The notes under the pieces were generated by a model. That model had not been told where the DNA came from. It was given only the letters and a program-made list of their open reading frames with translations, and did not search any database. DNA of 64,000 nucleotides, from assembly GCF_004331415.1 (NCBI RefSeq), contig NZ_SJOP01000024.1, positions 1 through 64,000 on the forward strand. The letters run 5' to 3'. This DNA comes from Kosakonia quasisacchari (GTDB taxonomy: Bacteria; Pseudomonadota; Gammaproteobacteria; Enterobacterales; Enterobacteriaceae). Position 1 is the stretch's first letter; each line of letters opens with the position of its first letter. The position numbers were made by a program, and so were the translations under genes. Of this stretch, positions 1-8,689 are shown piece by piece.

Positions 1-13
1 GCGCAAAACAGCC

Positions 14-865
14 CTAAGGCACCAGTTTTTCGAGCTTTTTGAAACCATAGCGCTGCAAAACGGGCAACAATTGCGCAGTCTCTGGGGTTAACGCCATGCA
101 ATAAGCAATATTCTCATCAGAAGATTTCGCATCCGGCGCTTCGTGTTCAAGCAACCAGGCAGTACGTCGCGCAATTGCCGCGCCTGAATCGATCAAACGC
201 GTCCCTTCCGGCAACACTTGCAACAACTCTTCTTGCAGTAAAGGAAAGTGCGTACATCCCAGTACCACCGTATCCGGTGGCTCTTTCATGCGCAGCCATG
301 GGCGAAGGATATGTCGCAGCTCATCCAGCGAGACCGTTTCACCATGCAATTTCGCTTCCGCCAATACAACCAGCTCCGCCGAACCCAGCATTTCAATCCG
401 GCACTCATTCGCGAAACGCGAAATCAGCTCATGTGTATAAGGGCGCTTCACCGTACCCCGCGTTGCCAGCAGCCCTACCACACCGTTTGCTGTTAGACGC
501 GCGGCGGGTTTGATGGCCGGCACCACTCCAACAACAGGGAAGGAAAACTTATCCCGCAGCGCGGGCAACGAGACGGTGCTCGCCGTATTACAGGCAATAA
601 CGGCCAGCGCGAGGGGGTATTGGGCCTGAACGGCGGTAACGATCTCGACAACACGCTCAACAATAAACGCTTCGCTTTTCTCGCCATAGGGGAAAGCGAC
701 ATTGTCAAACGCGTAGATGTAATGCAGATCCGGCAGGAGATGCCGGATCTCATCATAAACGGATAACCCACCGACGCCGGAGTCAAACACCAGCACGGTG
801 GGACGCGCGTCAGAAGGTGTAGCTGCCAGACAAGGTGTATTCCCGTCCTGCAGTTTGGTAGCCAT
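14..865 (-). CDS. murI: Glutamate racemase
   Basis: Converts L-glutamate to D-glutamate in the cytoplasm for peptidoglycan precursors. The 283-residue product is near identical to the E. coli enzyme as I recall it. Both catalytic cysteines are present, Cys92 in ACNTAS and Cys204 in GCTHFPLL, along with the N-terminal DSGVGGLS motif. The frame stays open 15 codons further upstream, but the start at MATKLQDGNT matches the family. That start lies inside btuB, giving a 56-bp same-strand overlap with the btuB 3' end, so the two are probably cotranscribed and translationally linked. The stop is 13 bases from the window edge. Confidence 0.97.
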   Translation of the reverse strand: MATKLQDGNTPCLAATPSDARPTVLVFDSGVGGLSVYDEIRHLLPDLHYIYAFDNVAFPYGEKSEAFIVERVVEIVTAVQAQYPLALAVIACNTASTVSLPALRDKFSFPVVGVVPAIKPAARLTANGVVGLLATRGTVKRPYTHELISRFANECRIEMLGSAELVVLAEAKLHGETVSLDELRHILRPWLRMKEPPDTVVLGCTHFPLLQEELLQVLPEGTRLIDSGAAIARRTAWLLEHEAPDAKSSDENIAYCMALTPETAQLLPVLQRYGFKKLEKLVP

Positions 866-2660
866 ATGCTGTCTCGTACTCTTTATCGAACAGGTTGGCG
901 ATTTTACCACGAACTGTTAAATGAGAGGTCACAGGATATGAGGCAGAAAAATCAACCGTACTATAACTTGGCAAAATACGTTGCTCAGGATTATAGGTTG
1001 AAGTGCGGTTGTCATAGCGCTTACCGAAGTACTCCCAGGCCAGATCCATATCGACGTTGAATACGGACCAGTCAAGCTGGTATTTCGCCTGGCGCTTCGC
1101 ACGACGCGGCAGCACTTCATTGGTTTCATCATCACGCGGGTCAATATATTGCAGCGTCACGCGATGCGAGAAAATGCCGGTATCGACGCTTCCCGTCCAC
1201 TCAAGGCCTTTAATGGTGGCTGAGTTGATGTTGTAGTAAGCCGTATCGCTGTAGGTGATCAGGTTTTCAATCTCATAGCGATAGGCAGACAAACGCCAGT
1301 CCAGCGGGCCGGTTAAGCCTTCAATACCCGCTTCCCACTGTTTGGACTCTTCCGGCTTCAGATTCGGGTTAGAAGCGATACCAAAACGCTTCGCGCCAAA
1401 CTGCTGACCTAAAGAAGGTGCCAGGAAGCCGGTGCCGTAAGAAACGGTCAGACGGTAATTCTCAACGAATTCCCAGCCTGCAGCGGTCTGCCAGGTGCCA
1501 TGCCAGCCGAATTCATCATCTTTATCTTCACGGCCCGAGGCTTCCAGCGTGACATCGCCAAACTGCTGCATCCCGTTCAGGTACAAGCCCGTGTTCTCAC
1601 GGTCATAGGCATCGCGCGTCGTTTTATTCGATGAAACCAGGCGCTCCTGCTTCCAGTCGACGCCCGCGCCAACAGAACCTTTGCCCACATCAACGTTGTT
1701 GCCCCACTGAATGTATCGCTGTTCCATATCATCCAGCGTGGTGCCATCGTTATAACGGCCATAAATGCTGCTGTAGTTGTAGTCTTTGCTTTTCTGGTAG
1801 CTGGCCAGCAGTTGGGACGAGTAGATCCCCTGCGCGAAATTCAGCCCGGTATCCCAACCCTGTACAAACAGTTGTCGCTCATCTGCGCTGTAGTCTGCTG
1901 AGAACGGCGCGCTGCCGAGGTCATAATCCACGTTGTTGCTAAAGTTGTAGCCGCGAAAGAAGCCGTCAAAGCTGTCGTTGAACTTGTGTTGCAGGCTGCC
2001 CCAGAACGTTTTGTTGCGGTAACCATCGCGGTCTTCGTCATGATCCCAGGTTGAATCCGGCTGCACGTTAAAACCGCGCGTGCTGGTATAAGAACCCGCA
2101 GCCGTCGCCACGGTGTCACCAAAGCGCTGACGCAGCGTGCCGTCATACGTCTGGTAGCCCTTCGAGCCAACGCCAGCATTGATTTGCGATTTCTCATTGC
2201 CGGTCATGGTAATGACGTTAACCACGCCGCCAATCGCCCCGGAGCCATACACGGCAGAGCGCGGCCCGCGAATATATTCAACGCGTTGCACTAAAGAGAG
2301 CGGGATTTGATTCAGCTCGGGATCATTGGAAATCCCGGAGCGCGCAACCGGTACGCCATCAATCAGCAGCAGCAAGTGTTTCGCTTCTGTACCGCGCACA
2401 TATACTGAGGCGGTTTGACCTAACCCGCCATTTTGCGCGATATCAACCCCAGGCAGGCGACGCAGCACATCAACCAATGAGCGCGACTGCCAGCGATCGA
2501 TGTCCTCACGTGTAACCACTTCAGTCGGTGCAAGCACCGTCTTAGCCGGTTGTTGAAAACGATTTGCTGTCACCACCAAATTGTCTGAGCTGCTATCTTG
2601 CGCCCAGCCGGAAAAAGCTGTGACGGAGAGCGCCGTCAGCAGCGAAGCTTTTTTAATCAT
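810..2660 (-). CDS. btuB: Vitamin B12 TonB-dependent outer membrane receptor
   Basis: A 22-stranded outer-membrane barrel with an N-terminal plug that imports cobalamin using TonB energy. The product is 616 residues. A signal peptide is visible at residues 1-20 (MIKKASLLTALSVTAFSGWA), then a TonB box (DNLVVTA), the plug motifs (LRRLPGVDI, RVEYIRGPRSAVYGS), and a C-terminal barrel strand ending in Phe (TLSGSYTF). The start at MIKK follows the E. coli protein; a start five codons upstream is less likely. The first ~30 and last ~40 residues are almost the same as E. coli BtuB, while the plug loops and middle barrel strands differ strongly. Expression should be switched off by B12 through the leader riboswitch. 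Confidence 0.94.
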   Translation of the reverse strand: MIKKASLLTALSVTAFSGWAQDSSSDNLVVTANRFQQPAKTVLAPTEVVTREDIDRWQSRSLVDVLRRLPGVDIAQNGGLGQTASVYVRGTEAKHLLLLIDGVPVARSGISNDPELNQIPLSLVQRVEYIRGPRSAVYGSGAIGGVVNVITMTGNEKSQINAGVGSKGYQTYDGTLRQRFGDTVATAAGSYTSTRGFNVQPDSTWDHDEDRDGYRNKTFWGSLQHKFNDSFDGFFRGYNFSNNVDYDLGSAPFSADYSADERQLFVQGWDTGLNFAQGIYSSQLLASYQKSKDYNYSSIYGRYNDGTTLDDMEQRYIQWGNNVDVGKGSVGAGVDWKQERLVSSNKTTRDAYDRENTGLYLNGMQQFGDVTLEASGREDKDDEFGWHGTWQTAAGWEFVENYRLTVSYGTGFLAPSLGQQFGAKRFGIASNPNLKPEESKQWEAGIEGLTGPLDWRLSAYRYEIENLITYSDTAYYNINSATIKGLEWTGSVDTGIFSHRVTLQYIDPRDDETNEVLPRRAKRQAKYQLDWSVFNVDMDLAWEYFGKRYDNRTSTYNPEQRILPSYSTVDFSASYPVTSHLTVRGKIANLFDKEYETAYGYQTAGREYTLSGSYTF

Positions 2661-2737
2661 TGTGAAAGCATCCACAAAAGAGTAAGGATGCCGCAGGTTC
2701 CATCAATAGCACGCGATGATGTCAACCAGATGCGACG

Positions 2738-2905
2738 TATACCGGCAGGTCTTCGGGCTTGGAGGTACATCAAGAAAGCGACTTCCCACCCAACAGGCAG
2801 TGTCTGCTCTCTCACCTTGATCCTTACCGCTGCGCGTCAGCCCCAGATTCTCACTGGATTCCCTTTTAACTCACAGGACCGGAACAGGGATGCTACATTC
2901 TGTAA
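2738..2905 (-). promoter_or_regulatory. Cobalamin riboswitch in the btuB leader
   Basis: On the minus strand the btuB leader carries the B12 box AGCCCGAAGACCTGCC at 2744-2759. The conserved aptamer core lies upstream of it (GGGAATCCAGTGAGAATC, then GCTGACGCGCAGCGGTAAGG, around 2820-2865). The order and spacing match the E. coli btuB leader of about 240 nt. The stretch 2661-2737, containing CCTGCGGCATCC just ahead of the ATG, is the likely expression platform that hides the ribosome binding site when adenosylcobalamin is bound. The outer ends are estimated. This element fills the 350-base gap between btuB and trmA. Confidence 0.9.
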
Positions 2906-3015
2906 CATATGGATGTCCAGACTGCTAACGGACTATTTAGCTCACATCCGGGGCTGGACATCGCCTGAGCAATGCCTACAATCCCCGCGTTATTCTTAAT
3001 CACTCAGGAAGCATG

Positions 3016-4122
3016 ATGACCCCCGAACACCTGCCGACAGAACAGTACGAAGCCCAGCTGGCCGAAAAAGTGGTGCGTCTGCAATCGATGATGACGCCTT
3101 TTTCCGCGCCGCTTCCGGAGGTGTTCCGCTCACCGGTCAGCCATTACCGTATGCGCGCCGAGTTCCGTATCTGGCACGACGGTGACGATCTCTACCACAT
3201 TATTTTCGATCAGCAGACTAAGTCCCGCATCCGGGTCGACAGCTTCCCGGCGGCGAGCGAACTGATTAACCAATTAATGACGGTAATGATCGAGGCGATA
3301 CGCGGGAATAAAACGCTGCGCCATAAGCTGTTCCAGATTGACTACCTGAGCACCATGAGCAACCAGGCGATTGTCACTCTGCTCTACCACAAAAAGCTGG
3401 ATGACGAATGGCAAACAGAAGCGATGCAGTTGCGCGACGCGCTGCGCGCGCAGAACCTGAATGTGCAATTGATTGGCCGCGCGACCAAAACCAAAATCGA
3501 GCTGGATCAAGATTTTGTCGACGAGCGTCTGCCAGTCGGTGGCAGAGAAATGATCTACCGTCAGGTGGAGAACAGCTTTACACAGCCTAACGCGGCTATG
3601 AACATTCAGATGCTGGAATGGGCACTGGATGTCACGCGTCACTCCACTGGCGATCTGCTGGAGTTGTACTGCGGCAACGGCAATTTCTCGCTGGCGCTGG
3701 CGCGCAATTTCGATCGTGTGCTGGCCACCGAGATCGCCAAGCCATCCGTGGCGGCAGCGCAATACAATATCGCGGCTAACCACATCGATAACGTGCAAAT
3801 TATCCGCATGTCCGCCGAAGAATTTACTCAGGCGATGAATGGCGTGCGCGCATTTAACCGTCTGCAAGGTATCGATCTTGCGAGCTACCAGTGCGAAACG
3901 ATTTTCGTCGATCCGCCGCGCAGCGGGCTGGATGCGGAAACCGAGAAAATGGTGCAGGCTTATCCGCGTATTTTGTATATCTCTTGCAACCCGGAAACGC
4001 TGTGTAAAAACCTGCAAACGTTGAGCCAGACACACGATATTTCACGTCTGGCGCTGTTCGATCAATTCCCCTATACGCACCACATGGAGTGCGGCGTACT
4101 GCTTACGCGTAAAAACAAATAA
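3016..4122 (+). CDS. trmA: tRNA (uracil-54-C5)-methyltransferase
   Basis: Uses S-adenosylmethionine to make ribothymidine at position 54 of the T loop in all tRNAs; it also methylates tmRNA. The 368-residue protein has the SAM-binding motif LLELYCGNGNFSLALA, the family motif FVDPPRSGLD, and the catalytic cysteine in YISCNPETL near the C-terminus. It is nearly collinear with E. coli TrmA. The gene begins ATGATG; the second ATG is chosen because the AGGAAG sequence is better spaced from it. It is transcribed away from btuB. A GC-rich hairpin at 4164-4186 follows but lacks a clear U-tract. Confidence 0.96.
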   Translation: MTPEHLPTEQYEAQLAEKVVRLQSMMTPFSAPLPEVFRSPVSHYRMRAEFRIWHDGDDLYHIIFDQQTKSRIRVDSFPAASELINQLMTVMIEAIRGNKTLRHKLFQIDYLSTMSNQAIVTLLYHKKLDDEWQTEAMQLRDALRAQNLNVQLIGRATKTKIELDQDFVDERLPVGGREMIYRQVENSFTQPNAAMNIQMLEWALDVTRHSTGDLLELYCGNGNFSLALARNFDRVLATEIAKPSVAAAQYNIAANHIDNVQIIRMSAEEFTQAMNGVRAFNRLQGIDLASYQCETIFVDPPRSGLDAETEKMVQAYPRILYISCNPETLCKNLQTLSQTHDISRLALFDQFPYTHHMECGVLLTRKNK

Positions 4123-4342
4123 CGTCATTCACGCCATATAAAATACTGCGACTCCATTTAACGGTTGGCCTGTGAACCAGGCCAACAGAATAATAGCGGT
4201 GAGATGTAAATTATTGCTGCCCGCAAATATTATTTTATCAGACAAGTTACTATTAAGGATCGTGATCGCGTTAACATTATTTCGCGACAACTTGTGAATT
4301 TTCTGAGGTTATATTTATATCACTGAGGGTGTTTTGTCATGA

Positions 4343-4376
4343 TATAAAAATCTCAGCCCTGAACGAAACAGGGCTG
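4343..4376 (-). terminator. Terminator of the cupin gene
   Basis: On the minus strand the stem AGCCCTG/CAGGGCT (4355-4375) is followed by GAGATTTTTATA, a typical intrinsic terminator just after the stop of the secreted cupin gene. Confidence 0.75.
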
Positions 4377-4397
4377 GAATGTAATGCGTTTTAAGGG

Positions 4398-4847
4398 TTA
4401 TTTATCGGCAATAAAATGGTCGTCATCGCCCACCGGAATATAAACGCGTACCCACTCTTTACCGTCGACGATATCCCAGCTGTGACCTTCGCCCGCCGTG
4501 TCTGCCGCAAGCAGAACAGTGCCGGGTTCGATGATGAAGGTTGAGCCATCGCTAACCTTGAACTTCAGTTTGCCTTTCATCGTCACCACGTATTGCTTCT
4601 TCGGTGCCGGATGCACCCCTTTCTGCCACTCTTCGAACGTATTACTAAAATAGAGATTTTGCGAAGAGAGCTTTGCCAGCGAGGGAACCGAACCTTTGAT
4701 AAAAGCAGAGTGGTTATCTTGCGTATTAATGAGCTTTACCGCCGGAATACGATGTTCGCTCCCGTTCGTTTTTGGGGTATCCGCGAATCCGGCTACCGAA
4801 ATAACGAAACCGGCAGTGGCTAACAGAAGTTGTGTTATTTTTTTCAT
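4398..4847 (-). CDS. Secreted cupin-fold protein, function unknown
   Basis: I do not recognise a named gene. The 149-residue product starts with a cleavable signal peptide (MKKITQLLLATAGFVISVAGFA, roughly residues 1-22), so it is probably periplasmic. Residues ~80-140 read as a small beta-barrel of cupin type (QYVVTMKGKLKFKVSDGS, then IIEPGTVLLAAD and GHSWDIVDGKEWVRVYIPV), resembling proteins that hold a small ligand in a jelly-roll. Metal-binding histidines of classical cupins are not obvious apart from the one in GHSW. It sits alone between trmA and yijD, where E. coli has no gene. Its AT-rich flanks, own terminator and own upstream palindrome point to an inserted single-gene unit. Confidence 0.75.
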   Translation of the reverse strand: MKKITQLLLATAGFVISVAGFADTPKTNGSEHRIPAVKLINTQDNHSAFIKGSVPSLAKLSSQNLYFSNTFEEWQKGVHPAPKKQYVVTMKGKLKFKVSDGSTFIIEPGTVLLAADTAGEGHSWDIVDGKEWVRVYIPVGDDDHFIADK

Positions 4848-4959
4848 GAGGATGTCCAGAGTTAATTTTAGCCTGCAGCCTGGATCAAGAGATCGTCAAG
4901 CAACGGAATAAAATGCCGAAGCAGTACATCAGATGAAATGTGTTTTGCCGTAGATTTTT

Positions 4960-4982
4960 TTAATTAATAAATTATTAATTAA
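4960..4982. promoter_or_regulatory. Perfect 23-bp AT-only palindrome, candidate operator
   Basis: Two 11-base arms, TTAATTAATAA and TTATTAATTAA, flank a single A and are exact inverted repeats. The element lies about 115 bp upstream of the cupin gene start and 110 bp from the 3' end of yijD. The only gene start nearby is that of the cupin gene, so an operator for that gene is the simplest reading. A cruciform or chance AT-rich symmetry is also possible. Confidence 0.45.
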
Positions 4983-5052
4983 CTCTGGCAGGGCTTTATT
5001 TTGGATGGGAACAACCCAAGGATTTATACTTTTCAACTTTCAATTCATTGAG

Positions 5053-5084
5053 GATGAAAACGCCCTCCCGGCGAGAGGGCGTTT
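5053..5084 (-). terminator. Terminator of the fabR-yijD operon
   Basis: The minus-strand stem AACGCCCTCTC/GGAGGGCGTT (5057-5084), with a short U-tract reading into TTTTC, lies five bases past the yijD stop. Confidence 0.8.
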
Positions 5085-5089
5085 AACAC

Positions 5090-5449
5090 TTACTCGGAGG
5101 CTTCGTGTTTGCGGCCGCGCAGACGAAAACCAATCCAGAAAACCAGCACCACCGACAACACGGCAGGCAGGAAGTTAGAACCGATATCCGGATACTCCGC
5201 GCGTACCACTGTGCTGTAAAGCAGCACACCGAGGATAAAACACGCGGCGGCAAGGCCTGGCAGCCCCACCGGCATAGTGCGGTTTTGATAGCGCTGATGC
5301 AGGCAGTGCACCGTTAGCACCAGCGAAATAATCGGGAATATGGAAAACGGTACAATAGAACTGAACACGGCAGAAAACGTGCCGTTAATCGATAAGCCAG
5401 CGATCAGCGCCAGCAACAACGTACCTTTATCTTGACCAGACTGTTTCAT
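5090..5449 (-). CDS. yijD: YijD, inner membrane protein of DUF1422
   Basis: A 119-residue protein with about four hydrophobic segments (around residues 10-28, 30-48, 62-82 and 92-108) and a basic C-terminus. It closely matches E. coli YijD, including LLYSTVVRAEYPDIGSNF. Its molecular function is unknown. It starts 3 bases after the fabR stop, so the two genes form one transcription unit, a pairing conserved in enterobacteria that hints at a membrane-lipid connection. Confidence 0.93.
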   Translation of the reverse strand: MKQSGQDKGTLLLALIAGLSINGTFSAVFSSIVPFSIFPIISLVLTVHCLHQRYQNRTMPVGLPGLAAACFILGVLLYSTVVRAEYPDIGSNFLPAVLSVVLVFWIGFRLRGRKHEASE

Positions 5450-5452
5450 TAC

Positions 5453-6094
5453 TCATCCTTCACTCGTCGGTTGATGCGCCAGTTTTTCCTGTTCACGGCG
5501 ATACCAGTAATACGCGCCTTTTGAAATCATGCGCAATTGTAGTACCAGTCGCTCTTCTAATTGCCTGCGTTGTTCCGCCCCCACATCCAGCGCTTCAGCA
5601 CCGGCGTTGAAAACAATTGTCACCATCGCTTCGGCTTGCGCTTCGGTGAACGCTCGCGGCATATGGTTTTCGAGTTCAAGGTAGTCGGCAAGTTCCGCAA
5701 TAAAATGTTGGATCTCCCGTGCCACCGCCGCTCGGAAGGCCGCAGACGTTCCAGAACGTTCCCGCAGCAGGAGCTGAAAAGCATTGGGGTTATTGCCGAT
5801 AAATTCCATAAATGTGGAAACTGATGTGCGGATCACGCTACCGCCTTTAGCAATACGCTGGCGCGCCTGACGCATCAGTTGGCGCAGCATTAACCCGCTT
5901 TCATCCACCATGGTCAGCCCGAGCTCGTCCACATCCCGGAAATGACGATAAAAAGACGTTGGCGCAATACCCGCCTCACGGGCGACTTCCCGCAGGCTCA
6001 GGCTGGCGAAGCTACGCTCCGCGCTGAGTTGGCTAAATGCGGCTTCGATCAGTGAACGCCGCGTTCTCTCTTTTTGTTGCGCTCTTACACCCAT
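5453..6094 (-). CDS. fabR: FabR, TetR-type repressor of unsaturated fatty acid synthesis
   Basis: DNA-binding regulator that senses acyl-thioester composition and represses fabA and fabB. The 213-residue protein has an N-terminal TetR helix-turn-helix (SLREVAREAGIAPTSFYRHF, residues ~35-55) and a C-terminal ligand domain nearly identical to E. coli FabR. The frame is open for 42 more codons upstream, but the start at MGVRAQQKE fits the family. The last residues (LAHQPTSEG) differ from E. coli. It is the first gene of the fabR-yijD pair and is divergent from sthA. Confidence 0.95.
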   Translation of the reverse strand: MGVRAQQKERTRRSLIEAAFSQLSAERSFASLSLREVAREAGIAPTSFYRHFRDVDELGLTMVDESGLMLRQLMRQARQRIAKGGSVIRTSVSTFMEFIGNNPNAFQLLLRERSGTSAAFRAAVAREIQHFIAELADYLELENHMPRAFTEAQAEAMVTIVFNAGAEALDVGAEQRRQLEERLVLQLRMISKGAYYWYRREQEKLAHQPTSEG

Positions 6095-6293
6095 CACGAT
6101 GTTTGAATCCTTCCAGGGGCCCGCTGGCACTATACCAGAGAATAAATCCGATTCGATTGTACTGGATTGTGACTGATTGTTTACGCGCAGTTTCTTCTTT
6201 TTCGTAGCAAAAGAGCACAACGATAATTGGGTTACCGCCGCTTTGATGTTAGTCTTATGTTGCTTTTATGTATAAGAACAGGTAAGCCTTACC

Positions 6294-7694
6294 ATGTCAC
6301 ATTCCTACGATTATGATGCAATAGTAATAGGCTCCGGCCCCGGCGGCGAAGGCGCAGCCATGGGCCTGGTTAAACAAGGAGCACGGGTCGCGGTTGTTGA
6401 GCGTTACCATAATGTCGGCGGCGGCTGTACGCATTGGGGCACCATCCCCTCAAAAGCGTTGCGCCACGCCGTTAGCCGTATTATCGAATTCAACCAAAAC
6501 CCGCTCTACAGTGACCATACTCGCCTTCTCCGCTCCTCTTTCGCCGATATCCTGAACCATGCTGAAAGCGTGATTAATCAGCAAACGCGCATGCGTCAGG
6601 GCTTTTATGAGCGTAACCGTTGCGAAATCTTAGAAGGCAATGCCCATTTTATTGATGACCACACACTGGCGCTGGAGTGTCACGACGGGACCGTCGAAAC
6701 CATCACTGCCGAAAAATTCGTTATCGCCTGCGGCTCACGTCCCTATCGCCCTGCTGATGTCGATTTCGCCCATCCGCGCGTCTACGACAGCGACTCAATC
6801 CTTGATATGCACCACGAACCCCGCCATGTGATCATCTATGGAGCAGGGGTGATCGGTTGCGAATACGCATCGATCTTCCGTGGTATGAACGTCAAAGTGG
6901 ATCTGATCAACACCCGCGATCGCCTGTTGGCGTTCCTTGATCAGGAGATGTCGGACTCACTCTCTTATCACTTCTGGAATAGCGGTGTCGTTATCCGCCA
7001 TAACGAAGAGTATGAGCGTATTGAGCCGCTGGACGACGGGGTGATTATGCACCTGAAATCCGGCAAAAAACTGAAAGCCGACTGCCTGCTCTATGCCAAT
7101 GGCCGTACCGGTAACACCGACAGCCTGCAACTGGCGAACATTGGCCTTGAAGCAGATGGGCGCGGTCAGTTGAAAGTTAACAGCATGTACCAGACCGCAC
7201 TGCCGCACGTCTATGCAGTGGGTGATGTGATTGGTTACCCAAGCCTGGCATCAGCGGCTTACGATCAGGGCCGCATTGCCGCACAAGCAATGATCAAAGG
7301 CGAAGCCACAGCGCATCTGATTGAAGATATTCCGACCGGGATTTATACCATTCCGGAGATCAGTTCCGTGGGCAAAACCGAACAGCAGCTCACCGCTATG
7401 AAAGTGCCGTATGAAGTGGGTCGCGCGCAGTTTAAGCACCTGGCGCGGGCGCAGATTGTTGGTATGAATGTCGGTACGCTGAAGATTCTGTTCCACCGCG
7501 AAACCAAAGAGATTTTGGGGATCCACTGCTTTGGCGAGCGCGCGGCCGAAATTATTCATATCGGCCAGGCGATTATGGAGCAGAAAGGCGGCGGTAACAC
7601 CATTGAGTACTTCGTTAACACCACCTTTAACTACCCAACCATGGCGGAAGCCTATCGGGTAGCGGCGCTAAATGGCTTAAACCGCCTGTTTTAA
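6294..7694 (+). CDS. sthA: Soluble pyridine nucleotide transhydrogenase
   Basis: A cytoplasmic FAD flavoprotein that moves reducing equivalents between NADPH and NAD+, mainly using up surplus NADPH. At 466 residues it has the usual length. It shows the FAD motif GSGPGGEGAAMG (residues 12-23), the NAD(P)-binding stretch IYGAGVIGCEYASI, the second FAD motif VYAVGDVIGYPSL, and the dimer domain of the disulfide reductase family. The site that holds the redox disulfide in relatives reads GGGCTHWGTIPSKAL, with only one cysteine, as is normal for SthA. Its 3' end overlaps that of oxyR by 18 bp on the opposite strand. Confidence 0.97.
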   Translation: MSHSYDYDAIVIGSGPGGEGAAMGLVKQGARVAVVERYHNVGGGCTHWGTIPSKALRHAVSRIIEFNQNPLYSDHTRLLRSSFADILNHAESVINQQTRMRQGFYERNRCEILEGNAHFIDDHTLALECHDGTVETITAEKFVIACGSRPYRPADVDFAHPRVYDSDSILDMHHEPRHVIIYGAGVIGCEYASIFRGMNVKVDLINTRDRLLAFLDQEMSDSLSYHFWNSGVVIRHNEEYERIEPLDDGVIMHLKSGKKLKADCLLYANGRTGNTDSLQLANIGLEADGRGQLKVNSMYQTALPHVYAVGDVIGYPSLASAAYDQGRIAAQAMIKGEATAHLIEDIPTGIYTIPEISSVGKTEQQLTAMKVPYEVGRAQFKHLARAQIVGMNVGTLKILFHRETKEILGIHCFGERAAEIIHIGQAIMEQKGGGNTIEYFVNTTFNYPTMAEAYRVAALNGLNRLF

Positions 7695-8594
7695 CGCCGT
7701 GTCGAAATGGCCATCCATTGCACCACGGATGGCCTCTGCCAGCTGCTCATAGCGGTTGCGCAGCGGCGAGCCTGGGCGATACACCAGCCCAACCGTGCGT
7801 TTCGGCTCAGGTTTGATACACGGCAGATACACCACGCCATCGCGTTTACGCTCGCGCGGAACGGAAAGCGCAGGCAGCAGCGTGATGCCACTCCCGGCAG
7901 CCACCATATTGCGCAGCGTTTCCAGGCTGGTTGCGCGGAAATGCGTATCTTCGTCCGCACCCGCTTCGAAGCAGAAACCCATCGCCTGGTCACGCAGGCA
8001 GTGCCCGTCTTCCAGCATCAGCAGCTTTTCGCCCGCCAGGTCGCCCATCGGCACGCATTCACGGTTCGCCCACGGGTGATCTTCATAAATCGCCAGCATC
8101 ATCGGCTCATCGTACAGCGGCACCTCAATAAAGGCTTCGCTCTCTTTCACCAGCGCCAGGATCGCACAGTCGAGCTTGCCACTGTCCAGCTGTGCCAACA
8201 GTTGATGCGTCTGCGCTTCATGCAGATACATTTCCAGTTTCGGGAAGGTCTGGTGCAGCAGCGGAATGATATGCGGCAGCAGGTAAGGTCCAACGGTTGG
8301 GATCAAACCAATATGCAGCGGGCCGGACATCGCTTCCCCCTGCTGGCTTGCCATTTCCTTCAGCACTTTGACCTCGCGCAGCACGGTGCGCGCCTGATCC
8401 ACCAGCAACAAACCCGCCTGGGTGAACAGCACTTTGCGGCTGGTACGCTCCAGCAGCATCACACCAAGTTCATCTTCCAGTTTACGGATCTGCCCACTCA
8501 GCGTGGGCTGGCTGACGTGGCAGGAATCGGCTGCACGGCGAAAATGGCGGTGTTCGGCTAACGCCACCAGGTACTCAAGATCACGAATATTCAT
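7677..8594 (-). CDS. oxyR: OxyR, LysR-type peroxide sensor and activator
   Basis: Activates the hydrogen peroxide response (katG, ahpCF, dps, oxyS) when its reactive cysteine is oxidised. The 305-residue protein has the N-terminal LysR helix-turn-helix (RRAADSCHVSQPTLSGQIRK) and both redox cysteines, Cys199 and Cys208, in GHCLRDQAMGFCFE. It is nearly identical to E. coli OxyR. It is divergent from oxyS, with shared control sequences at 8615-8689 through which OxyR also represses itself. The 3' end overlaps sthA. Confidence 0.97.
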   Translation of the reverse strand: MNIRDLEYLVALAEHRHFRRAADSCHVSQPTLSGQIRKLEDELGVMLLERTSRKVLFTQAGLLLVDQARTVLREVKVLKEMASQQGEAMSGPLHIGLIPTVGPYLLPHIIPLLHQTFPKLEMYLHEAQTHQLLAQLDSGKLDCAILALVKESEAFIEVPLYDEPMMLAIYEDHPWANRECVPMGDLAGEKLLMLEDGHCLRDQAMGFCFEAGADEDTHFRATSLETLRNMVAAGSGITLLPALSVPRERKRDGVVYLPCIKPEPKRTVGLVYRPGSPLRNRYEQLAEAIRGAMDGHFDTALKQAV

Positions 8595-8614
8595 TATTCA
8601 TCCTCCGTCGCCAC

Positions 8615-8662
8615 GATAGTTCATGGCGATAGATAGCATAGCAATGAACGATTATCCCTATC
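8615..8662. promoter_or_regulatory. Candidate OxyR binding region between oxyR and oxyS
   Basis: The stretch holds repeated ATAG/CTAT quarter-sites (CGATAGTTCATGG, GATAGATAGCATAG, and TATCCCTATC) in the place of the E. coli oxyRS operator. Exact tetramer borders cannot be fixed by eye. Confidence 0.5.
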
Positions 8663-8689
8663 AAGCATTCTGTTCAATAATTGGCACCA

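Noticed and set aside
1..13. Possible start of an rRNA operon next to murI, as in E. coli rrnB
   Set aside because: Only 13 bases lie beyond the murI stop and none match an rRNA promoter; the neighbour is outside the window.
3274..4035. Long minus-strand open frame (253 codons) opposite trmA
   Set aside because: It is the antisense shadow of a highly conserved coding sequence; its predicted protein is low-complexity in His/Gln/Arg and has no ribosome site or family motif.
7707..8561. Plus-strand open frame of 284 codons opposite oxyR
   Set aside because: Antisense shadow of oxyR with no recognisable domain; oxyR is certain.
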